Shown here in pieces: positions 17,576 to 29,600 of a DNA stretch of 33,657 bases. Position 1 is the first letter of the stretch. Every line of letters starts with the position of its first letter. Source of the stretch: Lachnospiraceae bacterium (GTDB taxonomy: Bacteria > Bacillota > Clostridia > Lachnospirales > Lachnospiraceae); NCBI GenBank assembly GCA_024692955.1, contig JAILLW010000101.1:1-33657 (forward strand), read 5' to 3'. The notes under the pieces are model-generated. The model made no database searches. It was not told the origin of the DNA and worked only from the letters and a program-made list of their open reading frames with translations. The translations under genes and the position numbers were made by a program.

Positions 17576-17622
17576 AGAGCCCCGGGATCATGGGTAGCAC
17601 CAGGATCCGGGGTTCTTTTTTG
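17576..17622 (+). terminator. rho-independent terminator after the sugar transporter operon
   Basis: AGAGCCCCGG-ATC pairs with GATCCGGGGTTCT with one bulged G, followed by a run of T residues ending at about 17621. Confidence 0.92.
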
Positions 17623-17682
17623 CAGATAATCGGTTTTTGGCGCAGATTCGGTTTTTTGCGCAAATGTATTAAGTTCCGGGCG

Positions 17683-17697
17683 CAGATGTGTTAGAAT
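17683..17697 (+). promoter_or_regulatory. possible promoter before the 52-bp repeat array
   Basis: TGTTAGAAT at 17689-17697 fits an extended -10, with a poor -35 (TTAAGT) 17 bp upstream. Around it lies a loose ~22-bp duplication (GCGCAAATGTATTA and GCGCAGATGTGTTA). It may be a relic of the promoter of the decayed gene downstream. Low certainty. Confidence 0.3.
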
Positions 17698-17720
17698 TCA
17701 GGCATATATTGGTGCACGGC

Positions 17721-17972
17721 GGGGCGTGTGAGATGGAGGTTTTCGGAATTCACACGCCCGGGAAAAGCAGATGTGGCGTGAGAGATGGAGAATTTCGGAA
17801 TTCACACGCCCGGAAGAAGCAGATGGGGCGTGAGAAATGAAGGTTTTTGGATTTCACACGCCCGGATAGAAGCAGATGGGGCGTGTAAGATGAAGGTTTT
17901 CGAAATTCACACGCCCGGATAGAAGCAGATGGGGCGTGTGAGATGAAGGTTTTCGAAATTCACACGCCCGGG
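17721..17972. repeat. 52/53-bp tandem repeat array with hairpins
   Basis: CACACGCCCGG recurs at 17751, 17803, 17855, 17908 and 17961, giving a period of 52-53 bp and five units. Within each unit GGCGTGTGA pairs with TCACACGCC around an ~18-nt loop, the same design as the 73-bp array at the start of the window but unrelated in sequence. The array runs directly into the decayed surface-protein gene. Confidence 0.92.
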
Positions 17973-18994
17973 AAAAACGGTAAAAGCGATCGCTTACAAG
18001 CCGAATTATCAAAACAGCGAGAGCGCGGAATTCATCTATACGGTTCCGACCGACGACTGGGGCGATTTGGACTCTTCGGTACAGACTCTGATCGGAGACA
18101 GCACGGACTCCACGAAGGTGCCCGACGGGCTCTGGTTCGTCCTTGACGGCGTAAAATACGAACCGGCTGAGGACGGCTCCGTGGTCGAAACCGGTTCCAG
18201 TGGACCTTGATACTCTCTTTGACAACAGCACCGAGGAGAAAGCGGCAACAGCGAAAGCGACCGTCATGAACGGGAAAAAGCGGCTCATCTACGGAACGGA
18301 CTTTACGATCGAGCCTTCCGAAGATACCGATCATGAAAGTGCCGGAAAGCACTCCGTTGTGATCATCGCGAAGGCAAAGGAGAATCCCGCGGAAGACGAG
18401 GTCGTTTATGTGGGAACCCATACGGCAACCTATGAGATCACGGGCGTTCCGGCAAAAAAGGTGAAGCTTGGCGGCTTTAAGTCTACCGTGGAATACACCG
18501 GAGATCCGATCGCGAAGACGGCTTACCGTTACTATTACGCGGAGGATACGCAGGGAGTTCTGCCGGGGACAAAGGCCAGGGAAACGGTAACGCGACTTAA
18601 GGATTCGCCGGTCGGGGATACGGACATCCTTCCGGCGGGCGCACTGATCCGCGTGGAGGTGACCGTGACGGCCGGAGATAAGAGCCCGTATGCCGCAGGC
18701 GACTATGAACTTAAGACCGTTTACCGTATCGTTAAGAAAACGATAGGAAGCGCGAAGGTTTCCTTCATCAAGGGACATGAGCCCGAATTTGATAACGGAC
18801 AGCCGGTGGTACCGATCCAGTCCGGAGATCTTCTCGTGAAGATCGGAAAGACACCGCTTGAGCCGACGGACTACGAGATCGTATCCATCACAAACAATCA
18901 GTTCCTCAGAACCGCTTCCATGACCATTCGCGGATGCGGGAATTACGGCGGAACAAAGACCTTTACATTCAAGATCAGGCCGAAGGCCATCTGA
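17971..18994 (+). pseudogene. 5'-truncated, frameshifted remnant of a surface protein gene
   Basis: From 17977 a frame encodes TVKAIAYKPNYQNSESAEFI and onward, resembling the chitobiase/hexosaminidase C-terminal-like beta domain common in surface proteins, but it stops at TGA 18208-18210. The same protein continues in the next frame from about 18190 to the TGA at 18992-18994. It has beta-sandwich repeats and ends in GCGNYGGTKTFTFKIRPKAI, like the C-terminal repeats of the product of 23677-30783. There is no signal peptide, start codon or ribosome site at the 5' end; the repeat array replaces it. The downstream part could be read as a 264-residue ORF from GTG 18200, but no ribosome site supports that. 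Confidence 0.8.
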
Positions 18995-19044
18995 GGTGTA
19001 AAGAAGTAATCGTTTAAAATATCATCACTTTTGTGGATACAAAA

Positions 19045-19094
19045 ACAAAACAAAATGCCTTACCATTATATGGATAGGGCATTTTTGTTTTATA
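19045..19094. terminator. bidirectional terminator after the surface-protein remnant
   Basis: AAAACAAAATGCC pairs with GGCATTTTTGTTTT with one bulge. The A-rich left arm and T-rich right arm fit termination in either direction. Confidence 0.88.
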
Positions 19095-19159
19095 CGGACG
19101 GGGCTTTTTCGGTCCTGCCCCTGATAACCCGAATGACTGATTCAGCAGGGAGGTAGAGC

Positions 19160-22100
19160 ATGAAAACTTACTTTTACAGGATGATAAGTCTGGTTCTTGC
19201 GGCGGTTATGCTGTTTTCGGCGGCGCCGGTCACAGCCTTCGCGGATGATGGCTTTTCCGGAAAAGAACCGGACGGGAAGGGCTTTGTGCAGGTGACCGGA
19301 GATGAGGCCGGCGCGGAGTATGCAGGTAAGACATATGAACCGGGAGAGAGTGACGGAGCCGATTCGGAGATTGCCGGTCAGGACCGGACGCCGGAAGACG
19401 GCAATGCGGAAGGGGAAGAGGCCATCGGCGGAGCCCGGGCGGAAGATCCCGGGAAAGATGAGCCGACATCCGAAGAGCAGACACCGGAAGATGGCGAAGA
19501 AGGAGACGGGAAGATTGTCGACGAGCCGACATCCGTAGAGCCCGGGAAAGATGAGCCGACCTCCGGCGAGCCCGGAGACAATGGAGACGATGAGCAAACC
19601 TCCGGCGAGCCGGAAGACAATAACCCGGCCGCCGGCGAGCCCGGCGGCAATGACCCGGAAACAGGCGACCCGACGCCCGAAGAGCAGACACCGGAAGATG
19701 ATGAAGAAGGAGACGGGAAGATCATCGGTGAGCCGACATCCGTAGAGCCCGGGAAAGATGACCCGACCTCCGACAATCCCGGCGACAATGACCCGGCCTC
19801 AGACGGGCCGACTGCTGAAGAACTCCTGAAAGCTGAAGACTCCGACAACCCGATCATGGGGAAAACAGCGAAAAAGGAGCCCGCGTCAAAAGAGTCCGCG
19901 CTCATTCCGGTTGGAGGAGAATACGATCCGATTTTCAAATCCTTCGCGATCCGGCTTGATACATCGAATCCCTATACGGAGAAACTGGCTGACGGAACCT
20001 ACAGGAAGCGTACAGACAGTCAGGACAGGATCTACATTGACTATGAACTGAATGAAGGGAAAGAAGCCGAGGCGAATAAGTGCAAAGTCGTTTTTTCGAG
20101 TGAACGGGGCACCATGACCTTCGGATATGCGGGCGCAGGAGCGGATCCCGTATATGAGATGGATTTCGCAGACTGGAGGGCGGACCCCGGATGCATCAAG
20201 GTGGTAAGATGCGGCTGCGGATATGATACGGTCTATGTCACCATAGTAACGAAGGGGGAAGAGAAGGCATTCGTAGAAGAAGCCTGGATGGATATCCTTC
20301 AGGAGGGATGGGAATCCTTTATGGGATCATCCTATTCCCACAGGAGGTACAGCGGGAAATATTTCAAAGACGGCGGATTCCTTACGGGATGGCAGAAGCT
20401 GAAATATGATGAAACTGCCGGGTATTATTTTCCGAATGCGGCCGGGACGGTGGAAGCCTATTTCGATCCCGTGACCAGAAAGCCCGTGAAAGAGATATTT
20501 GAGATCGAAGGTAAGAAGTATTGTTTCCGACCGGCAGATCTTCCGCCGGAGGGAGAGTACGCGCCTTATGTCCTCAGGAAGGCTGAGGGACTTTCGGAAA
20601 TCGTCAACCTCGGCAGTGAGGAATTCCCTGCATATATATATCTTGACGGGGACGGATCCCTGATCACCGGACTGGTGGAAGCCGCATCGGATCTTTTTTA
20701 CTTCGATCCCGCGACGGGGCTGGCTGCAATGTACACCTGGGTCCGGGACGGCGATGACATTTATTTTGCGGATATGGATTGCAAGCTCACGGGGGACGGA
20801 AAGATCACCTATGGGGGCGCGGACTATATCCTGATGGACAAGCGCCTCATGAAGGGGCTCATAAAGGATAAGGACGGACATAAGTATTACTGCGACCCCG
20901 TATCCGGTGCCGTAACCTACGGCTTTATCACGATCAAAAAGAAGAAGTATCTGCAGACGGAAGACGGGATCCCGCAGGAAGCGGGTATACACCATTGTAC
21001 TGCCATTGACGACTCTTTCTATACCAATTCGCAGGGGATCGTGGAAGGCGGAAAGGAAGTTACGCTTAAGGTCTCCGGTGAGGACAGGATATTCTATATC
21101 AATCCGGACGGTACCATGTTCACCGGCTATCGAAAGACGGGGAAAAAGACATATCATTATACCGAGCAGGGACGGGAAGAGGTGGAGGAAGAGCTGATAA
21201 CGGATCCGGAGACCGATGAAACCATCGGATACGGCTATCTGAATGACAAGGGAGAGCTGATCTTCTATACCGACAAGCTGAAATCGGAAATCGTTAAGGA
21301 CCGTATCGCGGTACTCCGCAGCGTACCGGGAGTGCCCGTCAGGATCATAAACAATAAAGGCATGATTTCCCACGGCTGGTATACCATGGGCGGAAAGAAA
21401 TATTATACGGATAAGGTGACCGGTAATATTGAAAGGTCTGTATACAGGGATGAGCTTCGCATGATAGAAGGAAAGCTCTGGTACATCTCCAAAGAGGGCT
21501 TCGTTACCTGCCCGGAAAGCTCTTATGAACGCTGGGTGGACTATGAGGATGATAAATACTATATCGGCGGGGACGGACGGCCCGTGACGGGATGGAAGAC
21601 GATCGATGAAAAGGTATATTATTTCGAAAAGTCCGGGGCCCTCAACAAAACAGGCCTGATCGGGAATAAATACTATCCCGTGCAGTCCGGGGGCTACATT
21701 ACGAAGCCGGGAAAGGCCGGGGTGTATAACATCTGGGGGCAGGGGTATTATCTGAATGCCGACGGCTCCGTAAAGACCGGCTGGGTATCCGCGAAGGAAG
21801 GCGGTGTCAAAAAGCGCTATTACACTTCACCCGGGGATCCGCGGAACGGATTTATCGACAATGATCAGAGGATCTACCGGATCGGAGGAAAGTTCTATTG
21901 CTTCGAAAATGACGGAAGCATGAGGACCGGATGGCAGAAGGGCTTCACGGAGTATAGCGATGCAGCTACGGGCGAGACGCTCAAAAACTGTCCGAGTGTG
22001 TCTTCATGGTACTATTTCGACAAAGCGACCGGAGCCATGGTTAAAGGAAAGAAGAATATTAAGGACGAGCACCCGGTTACCCATAAGAAGGGGACCTTCT

Positions 22101-23269
22101 ACTTCGGAACGGATCTTGCGGGAAAAGATCCCATGGGCGTCATGATCTCCGGGAAGATCGTCAAATCGGGCAGCAGGCTTGTCACCGTTGATGACGGACA
22201 GGAGATCGATGTCAGCGATCTTCCGAACGGCCCGCGGGAGATGTTTGAGGACACGGTCTGCTTTATATCAAAGGGGAAGCTGGCTGCCGGATTCCGGACC
22301 TATAATGATAATAAGTATTACTTTGATCCCGCAACGGGAGCGATGGTACGGAATACCCTGAAGAGAATATCCGGAAAATGGTATTACTTTGATCATGACG
22401 GCGTATTCTCGCCTTCCGGCAACGGATATATTATCGCATCGGACGGCTCGACGACCGAGGTGATATTAAGGACCGACAGCAAGGGATGCGTTACGGGTAT
22501 TGCGGAAGGAGATACGAGGCGCTCGGATGTCAGGGTCCGGATCGCGGGATCCACCTATATCATTAATGACAAAGGGAAGTTCGCAAAAGGCCCCTATACC
22601 ATAAAGAGCGGACCGGACAAGGGGATGACATTCCTTGCGGGATCCGACTATACCATCGCCGAAAAGGAGGAAAACATGTTGATCCGATACGGAAAGAAAC
22701 ATTACGTAACGGACGGTGAGGGAAGGATCTTAAAAAATGGCTGCTATCAGGTGGGATACGGGTACCTGAATGCCTTTACCGATGCGGAGAGGGCTCAGAT
22801 AGACCTGACCTCACTTGCCGCCTGGGCGGATGGGAATACCTTCTATACGGACAGCACCGGAGCCGTCATAAAGAACAAAGTCGTGACTTCGCCTTCCGGA
22901 AACAGGGTACGCCTCGGTAAATACGGCATTGCGGCCGGGCCTTTTAGCAAGTACGGCGGAAAGTGGTACTGCTATGACGGATACGGGGCCATGGCGCCCG
23001 GAAAATACCGGATGAAAGTTAAGGTTATGGCTACCGGAAAAACAGAGAATGCCTATATTACCATCGGAAAAGACGGAAGGATCACGGACGGGATCAGAAG
23101 AACCGACGGAAGTGTCATAAAAGGATATGTTGATATAAAGGACGGTCTCATCGCGTACGGTAAATACTATCTGGATAAAAAGGGCCTTCCGGCCGCGGGA
23201 ACAAAGGTTACGACCGACGGAAAGATCACCTTTGACAAGACCTCCGGCCGGCCGTTAACCCGATACTGA
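19160..23269 (+). CDS. secreted cell-wall-binding-repeat surface protein
   Basis: A 1369-residue secreted protein. The signal peptide (1-28, cleaved near AFA) is followed by an acidic Glu/Pro/Thr/Gly/Asp-rich low-complexity region (about 30-245) with EPTSVEPGKDEPTS-type repeats. Then come about 30 aromatic-glycine repeats of the cell-wall/choline/glucan-binding type, for example GGFLTGWQKL, GKWYYFDHDG and KYYFDPATGAMV, running to the C-terminus. No catalytic domain, LPxTG motif or membrane anchor is visible, so attachment would be through the repeats. The ribosome site is GGGAGGTAGAGC. Terminators flank the gene, so it is probably monocistronic. The exact ligand cannot be told. Confidence 0.88.
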   Translation: MKTYFYRMISLVLAAVMLFSAAPVTAFADDGFSGKEPDGKGFVQVTGDEAGAEYAGKTYEPGESDGADSEIAGQDRTPEDGNAEGEEAIGGARAEDPGKDEPTSEEQTPEDGEEGDGKIVDEPTSVEPGKDEPTSGEPGDNGDDEQTSGEPEDNNPAAGEPGGNDPETGDPTPEEQTPEDDEEGDGKIIGEPTSVEPGKDDPTSDNPGDNDPASDGPTAEELLKAEDSDNPIMGKTAKKEPASKESALIPVGGEYDPIFKSFAIRLDTSNPYTEKLADGTYRKRTDSQDRIYIDYELNEGKEAEANKCKVVFSSERGTMTFGYAGAGADPVYEMDFADWRADPGCIKVVRCGCGYDTVYVTIVTKGEEKAFVEEAWMDILQEGWESFMGSSYSHRRYSGKYFKDGGFLTGWQKLKYDETAGYYFPNAAGTVEAYFDPVTRKPVKEIFEIEGKKYCFRPADLPPEGEYAPYVLRKAEGLSEIVNLGSEEFPAYIYLDGDGSLITGLVEAASDLFYFDPATGLAAMYTWVRDGDDIYFADMDCKLTGDGKITYGGADYILMDKRLMKGLIKDKDGHKYYCDPVSGAVTYGFITIKKKKYLQTEDGIPQEAGIHHCTAIDDSFYTNSQGIVEGGKEVTLKVSGEDRIFYINPDGTMFTGYRKTGKKTYHYTEQGREEVEEELITDPETDETIGYGYLNDKGELIFYTDKLKSEIVKDRIAVLRSVPGVPVRIINNKGMISHGWYTMGGKKYYTDKVTGNIERSVYRDELRMIEGKLWYISKEGFVTCPESSYERWVDYEDDKYYIGGDGRPVTGWKTIDEKVYYFEKSGALNKTGLIGNKYYPVQSGGYITKPGKAGVYNIWGQGYYLNADGSVKTGWVSAKEGGVKKRYYTSPGDPRNGFIDNDQRIYRIGGKFYCFENDGSMRTGWQKGFTEYSDAATGETLKNCPSVSSWYYFDKATGAMVKGKKNIKDEHPVTHKKGTFYFGTDLAGKDPMGVMISGKIVKSGSRLVTVDDGQEIDVSDLPNGPREMFEDTVCFISKGKLAAGFRTYNDNKYYFDPATGAMVRNTLKRISGKWYYFDHDGVFSPSGNGYIIASDGSTTEVILRTDSKGCVTGIAEGDTRRSDVRVRIAGSTYIINDKGKFAKGPYTIKSGPDKGMTFLAGSDYTIAEKEENMLIRYGKKHYVTDGEGRILKNGCYQVGYGYLNAFTDAERAQIDLTSLAAWADGNTFYTDSTGAVIKNKVVTSPSGNRVRLGKYGIAAGPFSKYGGKWYCYDGYGAMAPGKYRMKVKVMATGKTENAYITIGKDGRITDGIRRTDGSVIKGYVDIKDGLIAYGKYYLDKKGLPAAGTKVTTDGKITFDKTSGRPLTRY
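19471..19776 (+). repeat. near-identical ~95-bp direct repeats in the acidic region
   Basis: A segment starting CGAAGAGCAGACACCGGAAG at 19471 recurs at 19678, 207 bp away, with few changes over about 95 bp. It encodes EEQTPED, EEGDGKI and EPTSVEPGKD blocks, so the spacer length of the protein can vary by in-frame recombination. Confidence 0.85.
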
Positions 23270-23330
23270 CCGCAGAAAGGGAAAGATTAGACCTTTGGCG
23301 GTATTTAAGAATATTTCAGCCTGATATAAT

Positions 23331-23373
23331 GAGCGTGCCGGGTTTTGGCGAACCGGCGCGCTCTTTGTTTTTC
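23331..23373 (+). terminator. rho-independent terminator after the cell-wall-binding gene
   Basis: GAGCG-T-GCCGG pairs with CCGGC-G-CGCTC around GTTTTGGCGAA (one opposed mismatch), followed by TTTGTTTTT. Confidence 0.92.
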
Positions 23374-23395
23374 GGAGGCTGAGAAATATTATATC

Positions 23396-23618
23396 AGCCG
23401 CTTTCGGACAATCCTCCGCCTCATGCGAAGACGGAACTGACGCTTTCTAAGTGCAACTTGTACGGATTCGAAACGTACGGGTCGCTCTCACGGGCATCCG
23501 TGCCCGGTGATCGCTCAAAAGCACGTCCTGTGCTTTTGCCCCTGAAATTGTATGTTGCGCTAACAAAGCGTATAACAGTTCCGCTTCAATGTCGGCTCCG
23601 GATTTCCGAAAAGCGGCT
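23396..23618 (+). mobile_element. MITE-like palindromic element, copy 1
   Basis: A 223-bp non-coding element bounded by AGCCGCTTTCGGA and TCCGAAAAGCGGCT, which are terminal inverted repeats of each other. Inside are short hairpins: GTACG/CGTAC, CGGGCA/TGCCCG, AAAAGCAC/GTGCTTTT and CGCT/AGCG. It is about 90% identical to the element at 30790-31007 in the opposite orientation. No clear target duplication is visible. It sits 58 bp upstream of the giant surface-protein gene. It has no transposase and would need one in trans. Confidence 0.85.
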
Positions 23619-23676
23619 GGCAGAACAAGTGTAAGCGGGATTAAGACCAACCCAATGTACTGAAAAGGAGAAGACC

Positions 23677-26600
23677 ATGTTCAGAAGAATCGTAAGCATT
23701 CTGGCAGCAGCGGCAATGATGCTGAGCCTTGCGGGAACCATACCTGCTTCGGCGGCGGAGATCACCGGTGAGGAGCTGACCGGTCCTTTCGGGGAGATTT
23801 CCGAAAGCGGACCGGAAACCGGCGAAGAAGCGCCTGAGATCTTATGGGACGAGGATTCGGATTCCGCCCCGGCAGACGGCATTTCGACGGACGACACTGC
23901 GACGGACGACACTGCGACGGACGACATTGCTGCAGACGAAATTGCGGAGGACGACATTTCCGAGGAGAAAGCCCCGGCTGACGGCAGTCCCGCAGACATC
24001 ATCATGGCGGATGAGCCGGAAAGAACGGGGAGCGGAGGATCTTACAACATCTGGGTTGCCGATGTACAGGTCACGGATGAGAATAAGGACAGTATCCCCT
24101 GTGAGCAGGGAAGCATCGTTTACAGACCCGACTCCAAAGAACTGTATCTTAATAATGCAAAGATCGACGCGTCGGGCTGCGAAAACGGCATCCGGGCATC
24201 GATAAGTAATCTTACGATCATACTGAACGGTCAGAACCACATCAGTATGGGGAAAAAAGCGGATAGCACCGAGCCAAGAAGCGGGATCATGCATGATTTC
24301 GGAAACGGAAAAATAACCCTCTCCGGATCGGGAAGCCTGAAGATCACGGGTGAAGGAAGCGGCCTTTCGGGTGATGTGTATTGCGGGATTAGGGTAAGTT
24401 CTACGGCTGATCTTGATATCCGCGCAGAGCTCAATATCGAAGGGAGCGGTGCCGACCGAAGCTTCGGCATATACACCGATAAAGGGATCAATATCGGAAA
24501 CGATGTCAGTGTGACACTGAACGGTTCCGGCGATATGTACGGTTTGAGATCCGATAGGGATCTGATGATCAGTGGCGGAAATGTCAATGTTACGATGGAA
24601 GGCCGGGAAAGCATAGACGGAGTACAGGCCGAAAAACTGACGATCAGCGGCGGCATTCTGAATATGGATCTGAATTCATTGCGTGAAACGATTTCGGAGG
24701 AAGTAAATGGAATCGATGCCGGTACGGTTTTGGTACAGGGCGCGGATTCCGGGCTTAAGATCCGGATCAACAAAGGCGCCGACATCCGTATCGTAAAGAC
24801 ACGTGAATTATTCCGTATTCAGAATGGTGCGGTCATAGAACTGGAATGCGAACCGGCTTCCCACTCTGCGGGATCCGATCATTTTGCCGAGCTGATCAAG
24901 TCGGAAAAGGTCTGGATCAGCGACTCAAAAGCCATGATGCGGATCGAAAACGCCGACAGTGCTTACGGGATACTGTGCGGGCAGTATATTCAGGAGAACA
25001 GCGACTGCGAGATCACGGTGAAATGCGCGAAAACGGAACGTCAGTACGGATCCGGCATCGTCATCTTTCCGGGCAGCCACGAAGCCGCGGATGCGCAGTT
25101 TAGCGTAACCGGTACCAGTGAACTGAAGATCCACTCCTCCGATTCCCCGGTACTGGATGAGACGGAGGAATTTGATGATCACGCGACAATAACCGGCCGG
25201 ATCGTCATTCCCTCCAACGGAGGCATCGGCAAAAAGGGCTTTACCGGTTCCTTCGCGTCCAATACAAAGGAGCTTTATATCCGTCCGGGAAATATGGAGC
25301 GGTATTTAGTCGGGACCAGACTCTACGGAGCTTCCGTTCTCGAAAATGATGCCGATACCGAAGATGCGTCCCGGATCATCATGGGCGGATGGAGATGGAT
25401 CGTGACCGGTGTCAGAAGCAGCTATCTGACTCTGTTTGCGGATCAGAAAAATGAACTCCCGGTCACCGTCTTTAACCCCCGCGGAAAGAATCCGGGTAAC
25501 GTCTATGCCGGATCGGCGCTTCAGGAAAAGGTCGACGGAATGCTTACATCATTTTCCGGGATCGAGAAGGATCAGATCCGGCCGAAAACCCTTAAGACGG
25601 ATGAATATCGGGGAGAATCACCTTACTGTGACGGCGTGAGGGATGAGGAGGTTGCAAACGCCCTGTTATGGCCGCTTAGTACCAGAGAGGCGTTAAGCTT
25701 AAACCGGACGATCAGAAACCAGAGTAGTCCGTACTGGCTTTGCTCGCCCGGATACCCGTGGCTGCAGACAGACGGGAATGCTCCGGACGATCAGAGGGTA
25801 GCCTGTGTTGAGTTTATGCAGAGTGAGCATGCGGTCGGCCTGAACTACGAAGGAACCTACTGCTTTAACGCAGACAAATACCACAAAGCACGCCCCGCCT
25901 TCAATCTGAAAAAGGGCGGTATCTTGATGGTGACCATGGTCGAAATTGATGATGAGGCATATTTCAAACCGGCGATTAAAGACAGTGATATACAGTTCAA
26001 AAAGACGGCAGGGAAGTACACCGAAATAAAGAGAACATCCGGGGACACCAAGATCACGATCCCCTATACACTGAGCGGCGCTCATGCATCGGATGTCAAT
26101 AAGATCATCGTTATGGTGGCGGATACAGGAGAATCCGGCACGATCCAACCCTTATATATGAGGGAACTGGAGACGGAGAGCGGGATTCAAAGCGAGGGAA
26201 CGGGAAGCTGTATGATCCCTGCCGGTTTTGATATTTCCAGGATCGGAGCAGACTGTGAGATCTATGCGCTTGCGCTTGTTGAAACGGAAAATGAGAGTCT
26301 CGAATCCGATTATGCAAGCCTCTGGAAGGCCTTCAGCACCGGCTCGGTCATGATCAGGAATAATCCGGTCGTAACATTTAAGGGGATGGGCCAGCATCGG
26401 GATTTCGAGCAGGAAGTGATGGCAGGAACACCGGCGACAAAGCCGGAAGATCCGACTGCGAACGAGCCCTATTACCTGTTCGACGGCTGGTATGACAATG
26501 TGGATTGTATCGGAAGCGCGTTTGACTTCGCAACGCTCATCGAGGATGACATTACGCTCTATGCAAAATGGAAGAGAGCTGACATACCTGTCACTTTCTA

Positions 26601-29600
26601 TATGAACGACGGTACGAATGCTCAGTATCTGAGGGTGACGGTGCCTTATGATACGAAAGTCCGAAAACCCGACGACCCGGCACGTGAAGGATATCTGTTT
26701 GCCGGCTGGTATAAGAAGAGCGATTGTACGGAGCCATACAGTTTCAATGATCCTGTGACGGCAATCTATCTGGACCTTTTCGCAAAATGGCTGAAGATCT
26801 GTACGATCACGTTTGATCCAAACCAGGGCTCAGGATCCATGAATGCCGTAACGATCCGCGAAGGGCAGTATTATACGGCGCCCTCATGCACCCTTACTCC
26901 GCCTGAAGGAAACCGGTTTAAGGAGTGGTACTACAGCTACAGGGATATCGGGGGTGAGACAAGGATCGATACCGTAAAGCCCGGGCAGAGGCTTTCGGTA
27001 CCCGTGAGTGATGATCTTGTATTGCATGCGCAATGGGAAAAGGATGTGGAATTCACGGTCACTTTTGACGCGAACGGGCACGGGACCGCGCCGGCATCCG
27101 TAAGAGTCGATTCCGGAACCGCGGTGGCAAGACCTGCCGATCCTTACGAGGCCAATTATACCTTTAAGGGATGGACTCAGACGAAGCTGCAGGAGGATCA
27201 GTATAAACCCTATTATGAGTATGATTTTACAGCGCCGGTCCGGAAGGATATGACACTTTACGCAGCCTGGAGATACTCCGGGAAATTCGATCTGATCGTG
27301 GAAGGACACTTCCCGGGATATTCCGTGGAACTCGATAAGACCGCGGCGGCAAAAGATGAAACGGTAACCGTGACGGTGAAAAAGCAGAGCAAATATTATG
27401 ATTTCGATTATGTCACTGTGCCTGATTGGAATACAAATCTTAATCAGCGCGGAAGCAAAACCCTTCACTTGAGCGATCTTACTTCCACTGATGAAAACAC
27501 CTGGAAGGGGACCTTCACGATCCCTTCGCAGATGACCGGAACGGATCCGTTGGAAGTCAGAGCGTATACAAAGAAGACAGGTACGCATACACATGACCTC
27601 GAACTGCATCCCGAGGTTCCCGCGACCTGTACCGAAGCCGGTACCAAAGGATGGTGTGAGTGCTCGATCTGCGGGTACAGGTTCGAATACTACGGAACTG
27701 CCGGCGGACAAAGCAATGAGGATCAGGGTGCATATATCGACGATGAGCAGGACTTTGACCGGTGGGTGATCATCCCGCCTTCCGGCCATGCGGCCGTTCA
27801 TCGCGAAAGCAAAGCGGCGACCTGTAAGAGCACGGGACTTCGGGAATGCTGGGAGTGCACAAGATGCCACCGCTATTTTGAGGATGAAGACTTAAAGATC
27901 GAGACCGATCCTGTCATCCCCGTTGATCCGGACGCGCACAGTTATATAAACGATCAGTATCCGGTCAATTACGATTTTTCCGCGGATTATACCGCACTCT
28001 ATGCACGAAAGGCCTGTGATAATGCCTGCGGTGTATCCATGTGGGAGAAGGTGGATGTTGAGGTATCCGATTATCAGGCTCCCGATTGTGAGAATGCGGG
28101 CCATGTTACGGTTTCGCCCGGACATTTTACAAACCCCGTATTTGAGGAGACGTCATATAAGCCGGGAGCGCAGACCATTACCCTTGATGCGCTCGGACAC
28201 CGGAAGTCTTCGAGCTATGAATGGAACTTTGAGGGGGATCATTATGAGTGCATCGCCCATGCGATCTGTTCAAGGTGCAAAAATGAGGTTGCAACCGAAA
28301 CCTGCACTCCCGCGACGGCGTCAAGGGCGGACAATCATACCAGGTACAGAGCATCCTTTACCGATACGGATTCATTCTCGGATCAGTATCTGGATGTCGC
28401 TCTCCTTACTTTTGATCTTAACGGGCACGGCGATGCCAAAGATAAACCTGAGACGCAGAGCATCAGATACACCGGCTGGTACGATGAAAAGGGCGGCTTC
28501 GGTGCGGAGCCGGTCGATCCCGATGACGCGGAGCTGATCTTTACCGGCTGGTATACGGATCGGGAATGCGATGCCGGTACACTGTTTGATTTTGAGCAGA
28601 TGATCGCGGATGATATGACCCTGTATGCCGGCTGGAGGGATCCGGCGGGCTATACCGTGATCTTCAATATGAACGGTCACGGCGATCAGATCGGTCCCTA
28701 CTATATGAAGGAAGGAGACGTGCTGAGCGCACCCGAAACTCCCGCAGCGGAAGGATACCGGTTCGCCGGATGGTGTCTGGATCCCGGACTGACTGTTCTT
28801 TATTCCTTCGGATCGAAGATCGGCTCGGATCTGACATTCTATGCGAAATGGTTCAGAGAATCCGCAGACACAGTGCATCTTACCTTTGATATGGGAGGAT
28901 ACGGTACGGTCGTTCCGGAGCAGATCATTCAGAAGGGAAAGAAGCCGGTTCGCCCGGATGATCCGATCGATGCGGAAAAGGTCTTTGCCGGCTGGTATGC
29001 CGACAGCTCCTTCTCGGCGAAGTTTGATTTCGGAAAGGCGCTGAGATCCGATACCATGGTATACGCGAAATGGACGGATCCGGATCCGGACGGCTTTTTC
29101 GCCTACTTTGACATAAAGAGGAGCACGCTGAGTTATAACAGCGCACTGCGCAGATACGAGCATGTCTTTACCGCGGGAAAGATCACACCGAAGATCGTTG
29201 TCGAAGACTTCGGCGGAAGAAGACTCGTCGAAGGCGTCGACTATACGATCAGATTCACGAATAATAAGAATGTGGACAAAAAAGGAAAGCCCGCGGTTGC
29301 CACCATTAAGGGCAAGGGCAACTATAAGGGCAGCAGAAAACTCCTTTTCTACATTCTGCCGAAGTCCCTCGGAAACGGGCTTGACGATGTGCCCGCCGAA
29401 GAGATCACTCTTTGCGGTATCACGGTAAAGAGCGGAACCAAAGTGGCGCCTGTCCTTTACTATAACGGATACAAGCTGACGTCGAAGGACATTAAACTGA
29501 AGAGCGGGACCGGAAATCTGAAGATCACGAGCGCTGATGACGTCTCGAATCTGAATCTTACGATCACAGGAAAGGGCAACTTCTCCGGATCCATAAAGGA

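Noticed and set aside
18200-18994. Intact 264-residue gene from GTG 18200
   Set aside because: No ribosome site or signal peptide, and the homologous protein continues upstream in another frame.
23447-23650. 67-residue minus-strand frame, and the similar one at 30773-31009
   Set aside because: Both fall inside the inverted MITE-like copies; the frames reflect repeat sequence, not conserved genes.
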